Part shown: piece after piece, positions 11,601 to 26,100 of the stretch
Position numbering within the stretch: the first letter of the stretch is position 1
How the letters are laid out: each line of letters begins with the position of its first letter
Assembly (NCBI RefSeq): GCF_051401765.1
Contig: NW_027480422.1
Coordinates: 19,796,001 to 19,860,000 of the forward strand
Direction: 5' to 3'
Length of the DNA stretch: 64,000 bases
Origin: Calliopsis andreniformis
Taxonomy: Eukaryota; Arthropoda; Insecta; Hymenoptera; Andrenidae
Notes under the pieces: generated by a model
Database searches by the model: none
What the model saw: the letters and a program-made list of their open reading frames with translations, nothing else
What the model was told of the DNA's origin: nothing
Program-made: the position numbers and the translations under genes

Positions 11601-14600
11601 TGGAGCAACGCCCTAGAGTGAAGCCTAGGTTGCCCTGAACGTAGAAATGACCATAGCTTTCACACTGGTTGCAATTATTCCAGTTATACCAGGGAAAAAC
11701 TGTTGTATTTATATTGTATTTTATGCTTCTGGCCTTGACTTCTTATGCCCTAACTATTCGATCTGGTGGAGCAACGCCCTAGGGTGAAGCCTAGGTTGCC
11801 CTGAACGTAGAAATAACCATAACTTTCATACTGGTTGCAATTATTCGTTTTATACAATGTAAAAACTGTTGTATTTATATTGTATTTTATGCTTCACGCG
11901 TTGACTTCTTAGGCCCTAACTATTCGCTCTGGTGGAACAACGCCCTAGAGTGATGCCTAGGTCGCCCGGATCGTAGAAATGACCATTACTTGCACACTGG
12001 ATGCAATTATCGATTTATACGATGGAAAAACTGTTGTATTTATTTTGTATTTGGTGCTCCTGGCGTTGACTTCTTAGGCCCTAACTATTGGATCTGGTGG
12101 AGCATCGCCCTAGGGTGAAGTCTAGGTTGCCCGGAACGTAGAAATGACCATAACTATCAGACTGGTTGCAATTATTTGTTTTATACGATGGATAGACTGT
12201 TGTACTTATATTGTATTTAATAGTTATGGCGTTGTCTTCTAGGGCCGCAGCTGTTTCGATGTGGTTGAGCAACGCCCTAGAGTGAAGCCTGGGTTGCCCG
12301 GAACGTAGAAATGACCATTACTTCCACACTGTTTGCAATTATTCATATTATACAGTGGAACAACTGTTGTATTTATATGGCATTTTATGCTTCTGGCATT
12401 GACTTCTAAGGCCCTAACTATTCGATGTGGTGGAGCAACGCCCTAGAGTGAAGCCTAGGTTGCCCTGAACGTAGAAATGACCATAGCTTTCACACTGGTT
12501 GCAATTATTCCTGTTATACCAGGGAAAAACTGTTGTATTTATATTGTATTTTATGCTTCTGGCCTTGACTTCTTATGCCCTAACTATTCGATCTGGTGGA
12601 GCAACGCCCTAGGGTGAAGCCTAGGTTGCCCTGAACGTAGAAATAACCATAACTTTCATACTGGTTGCAATTATTCGTTTTATACAATGTAAAAACTGTT
12701 GTATTTATATTGTATTTTATGCTTCACGCGTTGACTTCTTAGGCCCTAACTATTCGCTCTGGTGGAACAACGCCCTAGAGTGATGCCTAGGTCGCCCGGA
12801 TCGTAGAAATGACCATTACTTGCACACTGGATGCAATTATCGATTTATACGATGGAAAAACTGTTGTATTTATTTTGTATTTGGTGCTCCTGGCGTTGAC
12901 TTCTTAGGCCCTAACTATTGGATCTGGTGGACCAACGCCCTAGAGTGAAGCCTAGGTTGCCCGGAACGTAAAAATGACCATTACTTCCACACTGTTTGCA
13001 ATTATTCATATTATACAGTGGAAAAACTGTTGTATTTATATAGTATTTTATGCTTCTGGCATTGACTTCTAAGGCCCTAACTATTCGATGTGGTGGAGCA
13101 ACGCCCTAGAGTGAAGCCTAGGTTGCCCGGAACGTAGAAATGACCATTACTTGCACACTGGATGCAATTATCGTTTTATACGATGGAAAAACTGTTGTAT
13201 TTATTTTGTATTTGGTGCTCCTGGCGTTGACTTCTTAGGCCCTAACTATTGGATCTGGTGGACCAACGCCCTAGAGTGAAGCCTAGGTTGCCCGGAACGT
13301 AGAAATGACCATTACTTCCACACTGTTTGCAATTATTCATATTATACAGTGGAAAAACTGTTGTATTTATATTGTATTTTATGCTTCTGGCATTGACTTC
13401 TAACGCCCTAACTATTCGATGTGGTGGAGCAACGCCCTAGAGTGAAGCCTAGGTTGCCCGGAACGTAGAAATGACCATAACTTTCACACTGGTTGCAATT
13501 ATTTCTGTTATACAAGGGAAAAACTGTTGTATTTATATTGTATTTTATGCTTCTGGCGTTGACTTCTTAAACCCTAACTATTCGATCTGGTGGAGCAACG
13601 CCCTAGAGTGAAGCCTAGGTTGCACGGAACGTAGAAATGACCATAACATTCATACTGGTTGCAATTATTTCTGTTATACAAGGGAAAAACTGTTGTATTT
13701 TTATTGTATTTTATGCTTCTGGCGTTGACTTCTTAGGCCCTAACCATTCGATCTGGTGGAGCAACGCCCTAGTGTGAAGCCTAGGTTGCCCGGAACGTAG
13801 AAGTGACCATTACCTTCACACTGTTTGCGATTATTCATTTTATACGATGGTAAAACTGTTGTACATATATCGTATTTTATGCTTCTGGCGTTGCCTTCTT
13901 AGGCCCTAACTATTCGGTCAGGTGGAGCAACGCCCTAGGGTGAAGCCTAGATTGCCCGGAACGTAGAAACGACCATAGGTTTCATACTGGTTGCAATCAT
14001 TCGTTTTATACAAGTGAAAAACTGTTGTATTTATTTTGTATTTTATGCCTCTGGCGTTGACTCCTAAGGCCGTAGCTATTCGATGTGGTGGAGCAACGCC
14101 CTAGAGTGAAGCCTAGGTTGCCCGGAACGTAGAAATGACCATGTCTTTCACACTGGTTGCAATTATTCCTGTTATACGATGGAAAAACTGTTGTACTTAT
14201 ATTATATTTTATGCTTCAGGCGTTGACTTCTAAGGGCGTATCTATCCGATGTGGTGGAGAAACGCCCTAGAGTGAAGCCTAGGTTGCCCGGAAAGTAGAA
14301 ATGACCATTACCTCCACACTGTTTGCAATTATTCATTTTATACAATGGAAAAACTGTTGTATTTATGTGGTTTTTTATAGTTATGGCGTTGACTTCTAAG
14401 GCCGTAGCCATTCGATGTGGTGGAGCAATGCCCTAGAGTGAAGCCTAGGTTGCCCGGAACGTAGAAATGACCATGTCTTTCACACTGGTTGCAATTATTC
14501 CTGTTATACGATGGACAAACTGTTGGATTTTTAATGTACTTTATGCTTCTGGCGTTGACTTCTAAGGCCCTATGTATTCGATCTGGTGGAGCAATGTCGC

Positions 14601-15782
14601 AGTGTGAAGTCTAGGATTCCCGGAACGTAGAAATGGCCGTTACATTCGCACTGGTTGCAATTACTCATTTTATGCGATGGAAAAACTGTTGTACATATAT
14701 CGTATTTTATGCTTCTGGCATTGACTTCTTAGGCCCTAACTATTCGATCTGGTGGAGCAACGCCCTAGAGTGAAGCCTAGGTTGCACGGAACGTAGAAAT
14801 GACCATAACTTTCACACTGGTTGCAATCATTTCTGTTATACAAGGGAAAAACTGTTCCATTTATTTTGTATTTTATGCTTCGGGCGTTGACTTCTAAGGC
14901 CCTAACTATTCGAATCTGGTGGTGCAACGCCCTAGAGTGAAGCCTCGGATGCCCGCAACGTAGAAATGACCATATTTTTCACACTGGTTGCAATTACTCT
15001 TGTTATACGATGGAAAAACTGTTGTATTTATTTTGTATTTTATGTTTCAGGCGTTGACTTCTTAGGCCATAGCTATTCGCTCTGGTGGAACAACGCCCTA
15101 GTGTGAAGCCTAGGTTGCCCGGAACGTAGAAGTGACCATAACTATCAAACTGGTTGCAATTACTCGTTTTATACGATGGAAAGACTGTTGTATTTATATT
15201 GTATTTTATAGTTATGGCGTTGTCTTCTAGGGCCGTAGATATTCGATGTGGTTGAGCAATGCCCTAGAGTGAAGCCTAGGATGCCCGCAACGTAGAAATG
15301 ACCATATCTTTCACACTGTCTGCAATTATTCCTGTTATACGATTCAAGAACTGTTGTATTTATATTGTATTTTATGCTTCTGGCGTTGACTTCTAAGGCC
15401 GGAGCTATTCGATGTGGTGGAGCAACGCCCTAGAGTGAAGCCTAGTTTGCGCGGAACGTAGAAATGACCATACCTTTCACACTGGTTGCAATTATTCTTG
15501 TTATACGATGGAAGAACTGTTGTATTTATTTTGTATTTTATGCTTCAGGCGTTGACTTCTTAGGCCCTAACTATTCGCTCTCGTGGAACAACGCCCTAGT
15601 GTGAAGCCTAGGTTGCCCGGAACGTAGAAGTAACCATTACCTTCACACTGTTTGCGATTATTCATTTTATACGATGGTAAATCTGTTGTACATATATCGT
15701 ATTTTATGCTTCTGGCGTTGACTTCTTAGGCCCTAACTATTCGGTCAGGTGGAGCAACGCCCTAGGGTGAAGCCTAGGTTGC
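8647..15782 (+). repeat. 43-monomer block, copy B (7136 bp)
   Basis: Head-to-tail copy of 1511-8646 with only scattered single-base differences. Every internal landmark of copy A returns at +7136, including the 5-unit tandem pair (11261-12920) and the marker dimers at 9532 and 14510. The right part of this block, from 12845, was later taken into the 44-monomer duplication and appears again from 20147. Homology with copy A ends near 15788, where CCCGGAACG replaces CCCGGATCG. Confidence 0.9.
11261..12920 (+). repeat. 5-monomer tandem pair, as carried in block B
   Basis: Two 830 bp copies (11261-12090 and 12091-12920) corresponding to 4125-5784 at +7136. The difference between the left and right copies (CCAGTT near 11679 versus CCTGTT near 12509) is preserved. 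This shows that the pair was copied as a unit and not formed independently. Confidence 0.88.
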
Positions 15783-18700
15783 CCGGAACGTAGAAATGAC
15801 CATAACTTTCATACTGGTTGCAATTATTTGTTTTATACGATGGAAAAACTGTTGTATTAATTTTGGATTTGGTGCTTCTGGCGTTGACTTCTAAGGCCCT
15901 AACTATTCGATGTGGTTGTGCAACGCCCTAGAGTGAAGCCTAGATTGCTAGGAACGTAGAAATGACCATAACTTTCATACTGGTTGCAATTATTCGTTTT
16001 ATACGATGGAAAAACTGTTGTATTTATACTGTATTTTATGCTTCAGCGATGACTTCTTAGGCCCTAACTATTCGCTCTGGTGGAACAACGCCCTAGGGTG
16101 ATGCCTAGGTTGCCCGGATCGTAGAAATGACCATTACTTGCACACTGGTTGCAATTATTCGTTTTATACGATGGAAAAACTGTTGTATTTATTTTATATT
16201 TGGTGCTCCTGGCGTTGACTTCTTAGGCCCTAACTATTGGATCTGGTGGACCAACGCCCTAGAGTGAAGCCTAGGTTGCCCGGAACGTAGAAATGACCAT
16301 TACATCCACACTGTTTGCAATTATTCATATCATACAGTGGAAAAACTGTTGTATTTATATTGTATTTTATGCTTCTGGCATTGACTTCTAAGGCCCTAAC
16401 TATTCGATGTGGCTGAGCAACGCCCTAGAGTGAAGCCTAGATTGCCCGGAACGTAGAAACGACCATAGCTTTCATACTGGTTGCAATCATTCGTTTTATA
16501 CAAGTGAAAAACTGTTGTATTTATTTTGTATTTTATGCCTCTGGCGTTGACTCCTAAGGCCGTAGCTATTCGATGTGGTGGAGCAACGCCCTAGAGCGAA
16601 GCCTAGGTTGCCCGGAACATAGAAATGACCATGTCTTTCACACTGGTTGCAATTATTCCTGTTATACGATGGAAAAACTGTTGTCCTTATATTATATTTT
16701 ATGCTTCAGGCGTTGACTTCTAAGGGCGTATCTATTCGATGTGGTGGAGAAACGCCCTAGAGTGAAGCCTAGGTTTCCCGGAAAGTAGAAATGACCATTA
16801 CCTCCACACTGTTTGCAATTATTCATTTTATACAATGGAAAAACTGTTGTATTTATGTGGTTTTTTATAGTTATGGCGTTGACTTCTAAGGCCGTAGCCA
16901 TTCGATGTGGTGGAGCAATGCCCTAGAGTGAAGCCTAGGATGCCCGCAACGTAGAAATGACCATATTTTTCACACTGTTTGCAATTATTCCTGTTATACG
17001 ATGGACAAACTGTTGGATTTTTAATGTACTTTATGCTTCTGGCGTTGACTTCTAAGGCCCTATGTATTCGATCTGGTGGAGCAATGTCTCAGTGTGAAGT
17101 CTAGGATTCCCGGAACGTAGAAATGGCCGTTACATTCACACTGGTTATAATTACACATTTTATGCGATGGAAAAACTGTTGTACATATATCGTATTTTAT
17201 GCTTCTGGCATTGACTTCTTAGGCCCTAACTATTCGATCTGGTGGAGCAACGCCCTAGAGTGAAGCCTAGGATGCCCGCAACGTAGAAATGACCATATCT
17301 TTCACACTGTTTGCAATTATTCCGGTTATACGATTGAAAAACTGTTTTATCTATATTGTGTTTTATGCTTCTGGCGTTGACTTCAAAGGCCGCAGCTATT
17401 CGATGAGGTGGAGCAACGCCCTAGAGTGAAGCCTAGGTTGCCCGGAACGAAGAAGTGACCATGTCTTTCACACTGGTTGCAATTATTCCTGTTATACGAT
17501 GGAAAAACTATTGTACTTATATTATATTTTATGCTTCAGGCGTTGACTTCTAAGGGCGTAGCTATTCGATGTGGTGGAGAAACGCCATAGAGTGAAGCCT
17601 AGGTTGCGCGGAAAGTAGAAATGACCATTACCTCCACACTGTTTGCAATTATTCATTTTATACAATGGAAAAACTGTTGTATTTATGTGGTTTTTTATAG
17701 TTATGGCGTTGACTTCTAAGGCCGTAGCCATTCGATGTGGTGGAGCAATGCTCTAGAGTGAAGCGTAGGATGCCCGCAACGTAGAAATGACCATATCTTT
17801 CACACTGTTTGCAATTATTCCTGTTATACGATTGAAAAACTGTTGTATGTATATTGTATTTTATGCTTCTGGCGTTGACTTCTAAGGCCGCAGCTATTCG
17901 ATGTGGTGGAGAAAGGCCCTAGAGTGAAGCCTAGGTTGCCTGGAAAGTAGAAATGACCATTACCACCACACTGTTTGCAATTATTCATTTTATACAATGG
18001 AAAAACTGTTGGATTTATATTGTTTTTTATAGTTATGGCGTTGACTTCTAAGGCCGCAGCTATTCGATCTGGTGGAGCAACGCCCTAGAGTGAAGCCTAG
18101 GTTGCACGGAACGTAGAAATGACCATAACATTCATACTGGTTGCAATTATTTCTGTTATACAAGGGAAAAACTGTTGTATTTTTATTGTATTTTATGCTT
18201 CTGGCGTTGACTTCTTAGGCCCTAACCATTCGATCTGGTGGAGCAACGCCCTAGTGTGAAGCCTAGGTTGCCCGGAACGTAGAAGTGACCATTACCTTCA
18301 CACTGTTTGCGATTATTCATTTTATACGATGGTAAAACTGTTGTACATATATCGTATTTTATGCTTCTGGCGTTGCCTTCTTAGGCCCTAACTATTCGGT
18401 CAGGTGGAGCAACGCCCTAGGGTGAAGCCTAGGTTGCCCGGAACGTAGAAATGACCATAACTTTCATACTGGTTGCAATTATTCGTTTTATACGATGGAA
18501 AAACTGTTGTATTAATTTTGGATTTGGTGCTTCTGGCGTTGACTTCTAAGGCCCTAACTATTCGATGTGTTTGAGCAACGCCCTAGAGTGAAGCCTAGAT
18601 TGCTAGGAACGTAGAAATGACCATAACTTTCATACTGGTTGCAATTATTCGTTTTATACGATGGAAAAACTGTTGTATTTATATTGTATTTTATGCTTCA

Positions 18701-20146
18701 GCGATGACTTCTTAGGCCCTAACTATTCGATCTGGTGGAACAACGCCCTAGCGTGATGCCTCGGTTGCCAGGATCGTAGAAATGACCATTACTTGCACAC
18801 TGGTTGCAATTATTCGTTTTATACGATGGAAAAACTGTTGTATTTATTTTATATTTGGTGCTCCTGGCGTTGACTTCTTAGGCCCTAACTATTGGATCTG
18901 GTGGACCAACGCCCTAGAGTGAAGCCTAGGTTGCCCGGAACGTAGAAATGACCATTACTTCCACACTGTTTGCAATTATTCATATCATACAGTGGAAAAA
19001 CTGTTGTATTTATATTGTATTTTATGCTTCTGGCATTGACTTCTAAGGCCCTAACTATTCGATGTGGCTGAGCAACGCCCTAGAGTGAAGCCTAGATTGC
19101 CCGGAACGTAGAAACGACCATAGCTTTCATACTGGTTGCAATCATTCGTTTTATACAAGTGAAAAACTGTTGTATTTATTTTGTATTTTATGCCTCTGGC
19201 GTTGACTCCTAAGGCCGTAGCTATTCGATGTGGTGGAGCAACGCCCTAGAGCGAAGCCTAGGTTGCCCGGAACATAGAAATGACCATGTCTTTCACACTG
19301 GTTGCAATTATTCCTGTTATACGATGGAAAAACTGTTGTCCTTATATTATATTTTATGCTTCAGGCGTTGACTTCTAAGGGCGTATCTATTCGATGTGGT
19401 GGAGAAACGCCCTAGAGTGAAGCCTAGGTTGCCCGGAAAGTAGAAATGACCATTACCTCCACACTGTTTGCAATTATTCATTTTATACAATGGAAAAACT
19501 GTTGTATTTATGTGGTTTTTTATAGTTATGGCGTTGACTTCTAAGGCCGTAGCCATTCGATGTGGTGGAGCAATGCCCTAGAGTGAAGCCTAGGATGCCA
19601 GCAACGTAGAAATGACCATATTTTTCACACTGTTTGCAATTATTCCTGTTATACGATGGACAAACTGTTGGATTTTTAATGTACTTTATGCTTCTGACGT
19701 TGACTTCTAATGCCCTATGTATTCGATCTGGTGGAGCAATGTCTCAGTGTGAAGTCTAGGATTCCCGGAACGTAGAAATGGCCGTTACATTCACACTGGT
19801 TGCAATTACACATTTTATGCGATGGAAAAACTGTTGTACATATATCGTATTTTATGCTTCTGGCATTGACTTCTTAGGCCCTAACTATTCGATCTGGTGG
19901 AGCAACGCCCTAGAGTGAAGCCTAGGATGCCCGCAACGTAGAAATGACCATATCTTTCACACTGTTTGCAATTATTCCGGTTATACGATTGAAAAACTGT
20001 TTTATCTATATTGTGTTTTATGCTTCTGGCGTTGACTTCAAAGGCCGCAGCTATTCGATGAGGTGGAGCAACGCCCTAGAGTGAAGCCTAGGTTGCCCGG
20101 AACGTAGAAGTGACCATGTCTTTCACACTGGTTGCAATTATTCCTG
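12845..20146 (+). repeat. 44-monomer block, left copy (7302 bp)
   Basis: Bases 12845-19411 return at 20147-26713 (offset 7302, 44 x 166 minus 2). The left breakpoint is near unit position 67, in TTTATACGATGG versus GTTATACGATGG. The remaining 735 bp (19412-20146) do not return at +7302 but do at 31360-32094. The left third is shared with block B, so this duplication came after the 43-unit one and overlaps it. Within it, roughly 15600-17498 and 18255-20153 are related at offset 2655. Confidence 0.87.
15600..17498 (+). repeat. 16-monomer repeat, left copy (offset 2655)
   Basis: Aligns with about 18255-20153 at 2655 bp (16 x 166 minus 1). Shared landmarks are TAGATTGCTAGGAACG (15942 and 18597), a unit with GCTTCAGCGATGAC (one base short) and the GTCTCAGTGT marker unit at 17000 and 19655. 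Differences are more frequent than in the larger blocks (CTCTGG/ATCTGG near 16075, TAGGTTTCCC/TAGGTTGCCC near 16772). This duplication therefore looks older. The left edge is fuzzy. Confidence 0.75.
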
Positions 20147-20153
20147 TTATACG
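18255..20153 (+). repeat. 16-monomer repeat, right copy
   Basis: Partner of 15600-17498. It ends at the breakpoint of the 44-monomer block near 20147-20153, where the next unit changes from the TTGTACTTATATTATATT type to the TTGTATTTATTTTG type. It is seen again, extended on the left, at about 30203-32101, giving several related copies of the same set of units. Confidence 0.75.
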
Positions 20154-23100
20154 ATGGAAAAACTGTTGTATTTATTTTGTATTTGGTGCTCCTGGCGTTG
20201 ACTTCTTAGGCCCTAACTATTGGATCTGGTGGACCAACGCCCTAGAGTGAAGCCTAGGTTGCCCGGAACGTAAAAATGACCATTACTTCCACACTGTTTG
20301 CAATTATTCATATTATACAGTGGAAAAACTGTTGTATTTATATAGTATTTTATGCTTCTGGCATTGACTTCTAAGGCCCTAACTATTCGATGTGGTGGAG
20401 CAACGCCCTAGAGTGAAGCCTAGGTTGCCCGGAACGTAGAAATGACCATTACTTGCACACTGGATGCAATTATCGTTTTATACGATGGAAAAACTGTTGT
20501 ATTTATTTTGTATTTGGTGCTCCTGGCGTTGACTTCTTAGGCCCTAACTATTGGATCTGGTGGACCAACGCCCTAGAGTGAAGCCTAGGTTGCCCGGAAC
20601 GTAGAAATGACCATTACTTCCACACTGTTTGCAATTATTCATATTATACAGTGGAAAAACTGTTGTATTTATATTGTATTTTATGCTTCTGGCATTGACT
20701 TCTAACGCCCTAACTATTCGATGTGGTGGAGCAACGCCCTAGAGTGAAGCCTAGGTTGCCCGGAACGTAGAAATGACCATAACTTTCACACTGGTTGCAA
20801 TTATTTCTGTTATACAAGGGAAAAACTGTTGTATTTATATTGTATTTTATGCTTCTGGCGTTGACTTCTTAAACCCTAACTATTCGATCTGGTGGAGCAA
20901 CGCCCTAGAGTGAAGCCTAGGTTGCACGGAACGTAGAAATGACCATAACATTCATACTGGTTGCAATTATTTCTGTTATACAAGGGAAAAACTGTTGTAT
21001 TTTTATTGTATTTTATGCTTCTGGCGTTGACTTCTTAGGCCCTAACCATTCGATCTGGTGGAGCAACGCCCTAGTGTGAAGCCTAGGTTGCCCGGAACGT
21101 AGAAGTGACCATTACCTTCACACTGTTTGCGATTATTCATTTTATACGATGGTAAAACTGTTGTACATATATCGTATTTTATGCTTCTGGCGTTGCCTTC
21201 TTAGGCCCTAACTATTCGGTCAGGTGGAGCAACGCCCTAGGGTGAAGCCTAGATTGCCCGGAACGTAGAAACGACCATAGGTTTCATACTGGTTGCAATC
21301 ATTCGTTTTATACAAGTGAAAAACTGTTGTATTTATTTTGTATTTTATGCCTCTGGCGTTGACTCCTAAGGCCGTAGCTATTCGATGTGGTGGAGCAACG
21401 CCCTAGAGTGAAGCCTAGGTTGCCCGGAACGTAGAAATGACCATGTCTTTCACACTGGTTGCAATTATTCCTGTTATACGATGGAAAAACTGTTGTACTT
21501 ATATTATATTTTATGCTTCAGGCGTTGACTTCTAAGGGCGTATCTATCCGATGTGGTGGAGAAACGCCCTAGAGTGAAGCCTAGGTTGCCCGGAAAGTAG
21601 AAATGACCATTACCTCCACACTGTTTGCAATTATTCATTTTATACAATGGAAAAACTGTTGTATTTATGTGGTTTTTTATAGTTATGGCGTTGACTTCTA
21701 AGGCCGTAGCCATTCGATGTGGTGGAGCAATGCCCTAGAGTGAAGCCTAGGTTGCCCGGAACGTAGAAATGACCATGTCTTTCACACTGGTTGCAATTAT
21801 TCCTGTTATACGATGGACAAACTGTTGGATTTTTAATGTACTTTATGCTTCTGGCGTTGACTTCTAAGGCCCTATGTATTCGATCTGGTGGAGCAATGTC
21901 GCAGTGTGAAGTCTAGGATTCCCGGAACGTAGAAATGGCCGTTACATTCGCACTGGTTGCAATTACTCATTTTATGCGATGGAAAAACTGTTGTACATAT
22001 ATCGTATTTTATGCTTCTGGCATTGACTTCTTAGGCCCTAACTATTCGATCTGGTGGAGCAACGCCCTAGAGTGAAGCCTAGGTTGCACGGAACGTAGAA
22101 ATGACCATAACTTTCACACTGGTTGCAATCATTTCTGTTATACAAGGGAAAAACTGTTCCATTTATTTTGTATTTTATGCTTCGGGCGTTGACTTCTAAG
22201 GCCCTAACTATTCGAATCTGGTGGTGCAACGCCCTAGAGTGAAGCCTCGGATGCCCGCAACGTAGAAATGACCATATTTTTCACACTGGTTGCAATTACT
22301 CTTGTTATACGATGGAAAAACTGTTGTATTTATTTTGTATTTTATGTTTCAGGCGTTGACTTCTTAGGCCATAGCTATTCGCTCTGGTGGAACAACGCCC
22401 TAGTGTGAAGCCTAGGTTGCCCGGAACGTAGAAGTGACCATAACTATCAAACTGGTTGCAATTACTCGTTTTATACGATGGAAAGACTGTTGTATTTATA
22501 TTGTATTTTATAGTTATGGCGTTGTCTTCTAGGGCCGTAGCTATTCGATGTGGTTGAGCAATGCCCTAGAGTGAAGCCTAGGATGCCCGCAACGTAGAAA
22601 TGACCATATCTTTCACACTGTCTGCAATTATTCCTGTTATACGATTCAAGAACTGTTGTATTTATATTGTATTTTATGCTTCTGGCGTTGACTTCTAAGG
22701 CCGGAGCTATTCGATGTGGTGGAGCAACGCCCTAGAGTGAAGCCTAGTTTGCGCGGAACGTAGAAATGACCATACCTTTCACACTGGTTGCAATTATTCT
22801 TGTTATACGATGGAAGAACTGTTGTATTTATTTTGTATTTTATGCTTCAGGCGTTGACTTCTTAGGCCCTAACTATTCGCTCTCGTGGAACAACGCCCTA
22901 GTGTGAAGCCTAGGTTGCCCGGAACGTAGAAGTAACCATTACCTTCACACTGTTTGCGATTATTCATTTTATACGATGGTAAATCTGTTGTACATATATC
23001 GTATTTTATGCTTCTGGCGTTGACTTCTTAGGCCCTAACTATTCGGTCAGGTGGAGCAACGCCCTAGGGTGAAGCCTAGGTTGCCCGGAACGTAGAAATG

Positions 23101-26100
23101 ACCATAACTTTCATACTGGTTGCAATTATTTGTTTTATACGATGGAAAAACTGTTGTATTAATTTTGGATTTGGTGCTTCTGGCGTTGACTTCTAAGGCC
23201 CTAACTATTCGATGTGGTTGTGCAACGCCCTAGAGTGAAGCCTAGATTGCTAGGAACGTAGAAATGACCATAACTTTCATACTGGTTGCAATTATTCGTT
23301 TTATACGATGGAAAAACTGTTGTATTTATACTGTATTTTATGCTTCAGCGATGACTTCTTAGGCCCTAACTATTCGCTCTGGTGGAACAACGCCCTAGGG
23401 TGATGCCTAGGTTGCCCGGATCGTAGAAATGACCATTACTTGCACACTGGTTGCAATTATTCGTTTTATACGATGGAAAAACTGTTGTATTTATTTTATA
23501 TTTGGTGCTCCTGGCGTTGACTTCTTAGGCCCTAACTATTGGATCTGGTGGACCAACGCCCTAGAGTGAAGCCTAGGTTGCCCGGAACGTAGAAATGACC
23601 ATTACATCCACACTGTTTGCAATTATTCATATCATACAGTGGAAAAACTGTTGTATTTATATTGTATTTTATGCTTCTGGCATTGACTTCTAAGGCCCTA
23701 ACTATTCGATGTGGCTGAGCAACGCCCAAGAGTGAAGCCTAGATTGCCCGGAACGTAGAAACGACCATAGCTTTCATACTGGTTGCAATCATTCGTTTTA
23801 TACAAGTGAAAAACTGTTGTATTTATTTTGTATTTTATGCCTCTGGCGTTGACTCCTAAGGCCGTAGCTATTCGATGTGGTGGAGCAACGCCCTAGAGCG
23901 AAGCCTAGGTTGCCCGGAACATAGAAATGACCATGTCTTTCACACTGGTTGCAATTATTCCTGTTATACGATGGAAAAACTGTTGTCCTTATATTATATT
24001 TTATGCTTCAGGCGTTGACTTCTAAGGGCGTATCTATTCGATGTGGTGGAGAAACGCCCTAGAGTGAAGCCTAGGTTTCCCGGAAAGTAGAAATGACCAT
24101 TACCTCCACACTGTTTGCAATTATTCATTTTATACAATGGAAAAACTGTTGTATTTATGTGGTTTTTTATAGTTATGGCGTTGACTTCTAAGGCCGTAGC
24201 CATTCGATGTGGTGGAGCAATGCCCTAGAGTGAAGCCTAGGATGCCTGCAACGTAGAAATGACCATATTTTTCACACTGTTTGCAATTATTCCTGTTATA
24301 CGATGGACAAACTGTTGGATTTTTAATGTACTTTATGCTTCTGGCGTTGACTTCTAAGGCCCTATGTATTCGATCTGGTGGAGCAATGTCTCAGTGTGAA
24401 GTCTAGGATTCCCGGAACGTAGAAATGGCCGTTACATTCACACTGGTTATAATTACACATTTTATGCGATGGAAAAACTGTTGTACATATATCGTATTTT
24501 ATGCTTCTGGCATTGACTTCTTAGGCCCTAACTATTCGATCTGGTGGAGCAACGCCCTAGAGTGAAGCCTAGGATGCCCGCAACGTAGAAATGACCATAT
24601 CTTTCACACTGTTTGCAATTATTCCGGTTATACGATTGAAAAACTGTTTTATCTATATTGTGTTTTATGCTTCTGGCGTTGACTTCAAAGGCCGCAGCTA
24701 TTCGATGAGGTGGAGCAACGCCCTAGAGTGAAGCCTAGGTTGCCCGGAACGAAGAAGTGACCATGTCTTTCACACTGGTTGCAATTATTCCTGTTATACG
24801 ATGGAAAAACTATTGTACTTATATTATATTTTATGCTTCAGGCGTTGACTTCTAAGGGCGTAGCTATTCGATGTGGTGGAGAAACGCCATAGAGTGAAGC
24901 CTAGGTTGCGCGGAAAGTAGAAATGACCATTACCTCCACACTGTTTGCAATTATTCATTTTATACAATGGAAAAACTGTTGTATTTATGTGGTTTTTTAT
25001 AGTTATGGCGTTGACTTCTAAGGCCGTAGCCATTCGATGTGGTGGAGCAATGCTCTAGAGTGAAGCGTAGGATGCCCGCAACGTAGAAATGACCATATCT
25101 TTCACACTGTTTGCAATTATTCCTGTTATACGATTGAAAAACTGTTGTATGTATATTGTATTTTATGCTTCTGGCGTTGACTTCTAAGGCCGCAGCTATT
25201 CGATGTGGTGGAGAAAGGCCCTAGAGTGAAGCCTAGGTTGCCTGGAAAGTAGAAATGACCATTACCACCACACTGTTTGCAATTATTCATTTTATACAAT
25301 GGAAAAACTGTTGGATTTATATTGTTTTTTATAGTTATGGCGTTGACTTCTAAGGCCGCAGCTATTCGATCTGGTGGAGCAACGCCCTAGAGTGAAGCCT
25401 AGGTTGCACGGAACGTAGAAATGACCATAACATTCATACTGGTTGCAATTATTTCTGTTATACAAGGGAAAAACTGTTGTATTTTTATTGTATTTTATGC
25501 TTCTGGCGTTGACTTCTTAGGCCCTAACCATTCGATCTGGTGGAGCAACGCCCTAGTGTGAAGCCTAGGTTGCCCGGAACGTAGAAGTGACCATTACCTT
25601 CACACTGTTTGCGATTATTCATTTTATACGATGGTAAAACTGTTGTACATATATCGTATTTTATGCTTCTGGCGTTGCCTTCTTAGGCCCTAACTATTCG
25701 GTCAGGTGGAGCAACGCCCTAGGGTGAAGCCTAGGTTGCCCGGAACGTAGAAATGACCATAACTTTCATACTGGTTGCAATTATTCGTTTTATACGATGG
25801 AAAAACTGTTGTATTAATTTTGGATTTGGTGCTTCTGGCGTTGACTTCTAAGGCCCTAACTATTCGATGTGTTTGAGCAACGCCCTAGAGTGAAGCCTAG
25901 ATTGCTAGGAACGTAGAAATGACCATAACTTTCATACTGGTTGCAATTATTCGTTTTATACGATGGAAAAACTGTTGTATTTATATTGTATTTTATGCTT
26001 CAGCGATGACTTCTTAGGCCCTAACTATTCGATCTGGTGGAACAACGCCCTAGCGTGATGCCTCGGTTGCCAGGATCGTAGAAATGACCATTACTTGCAC

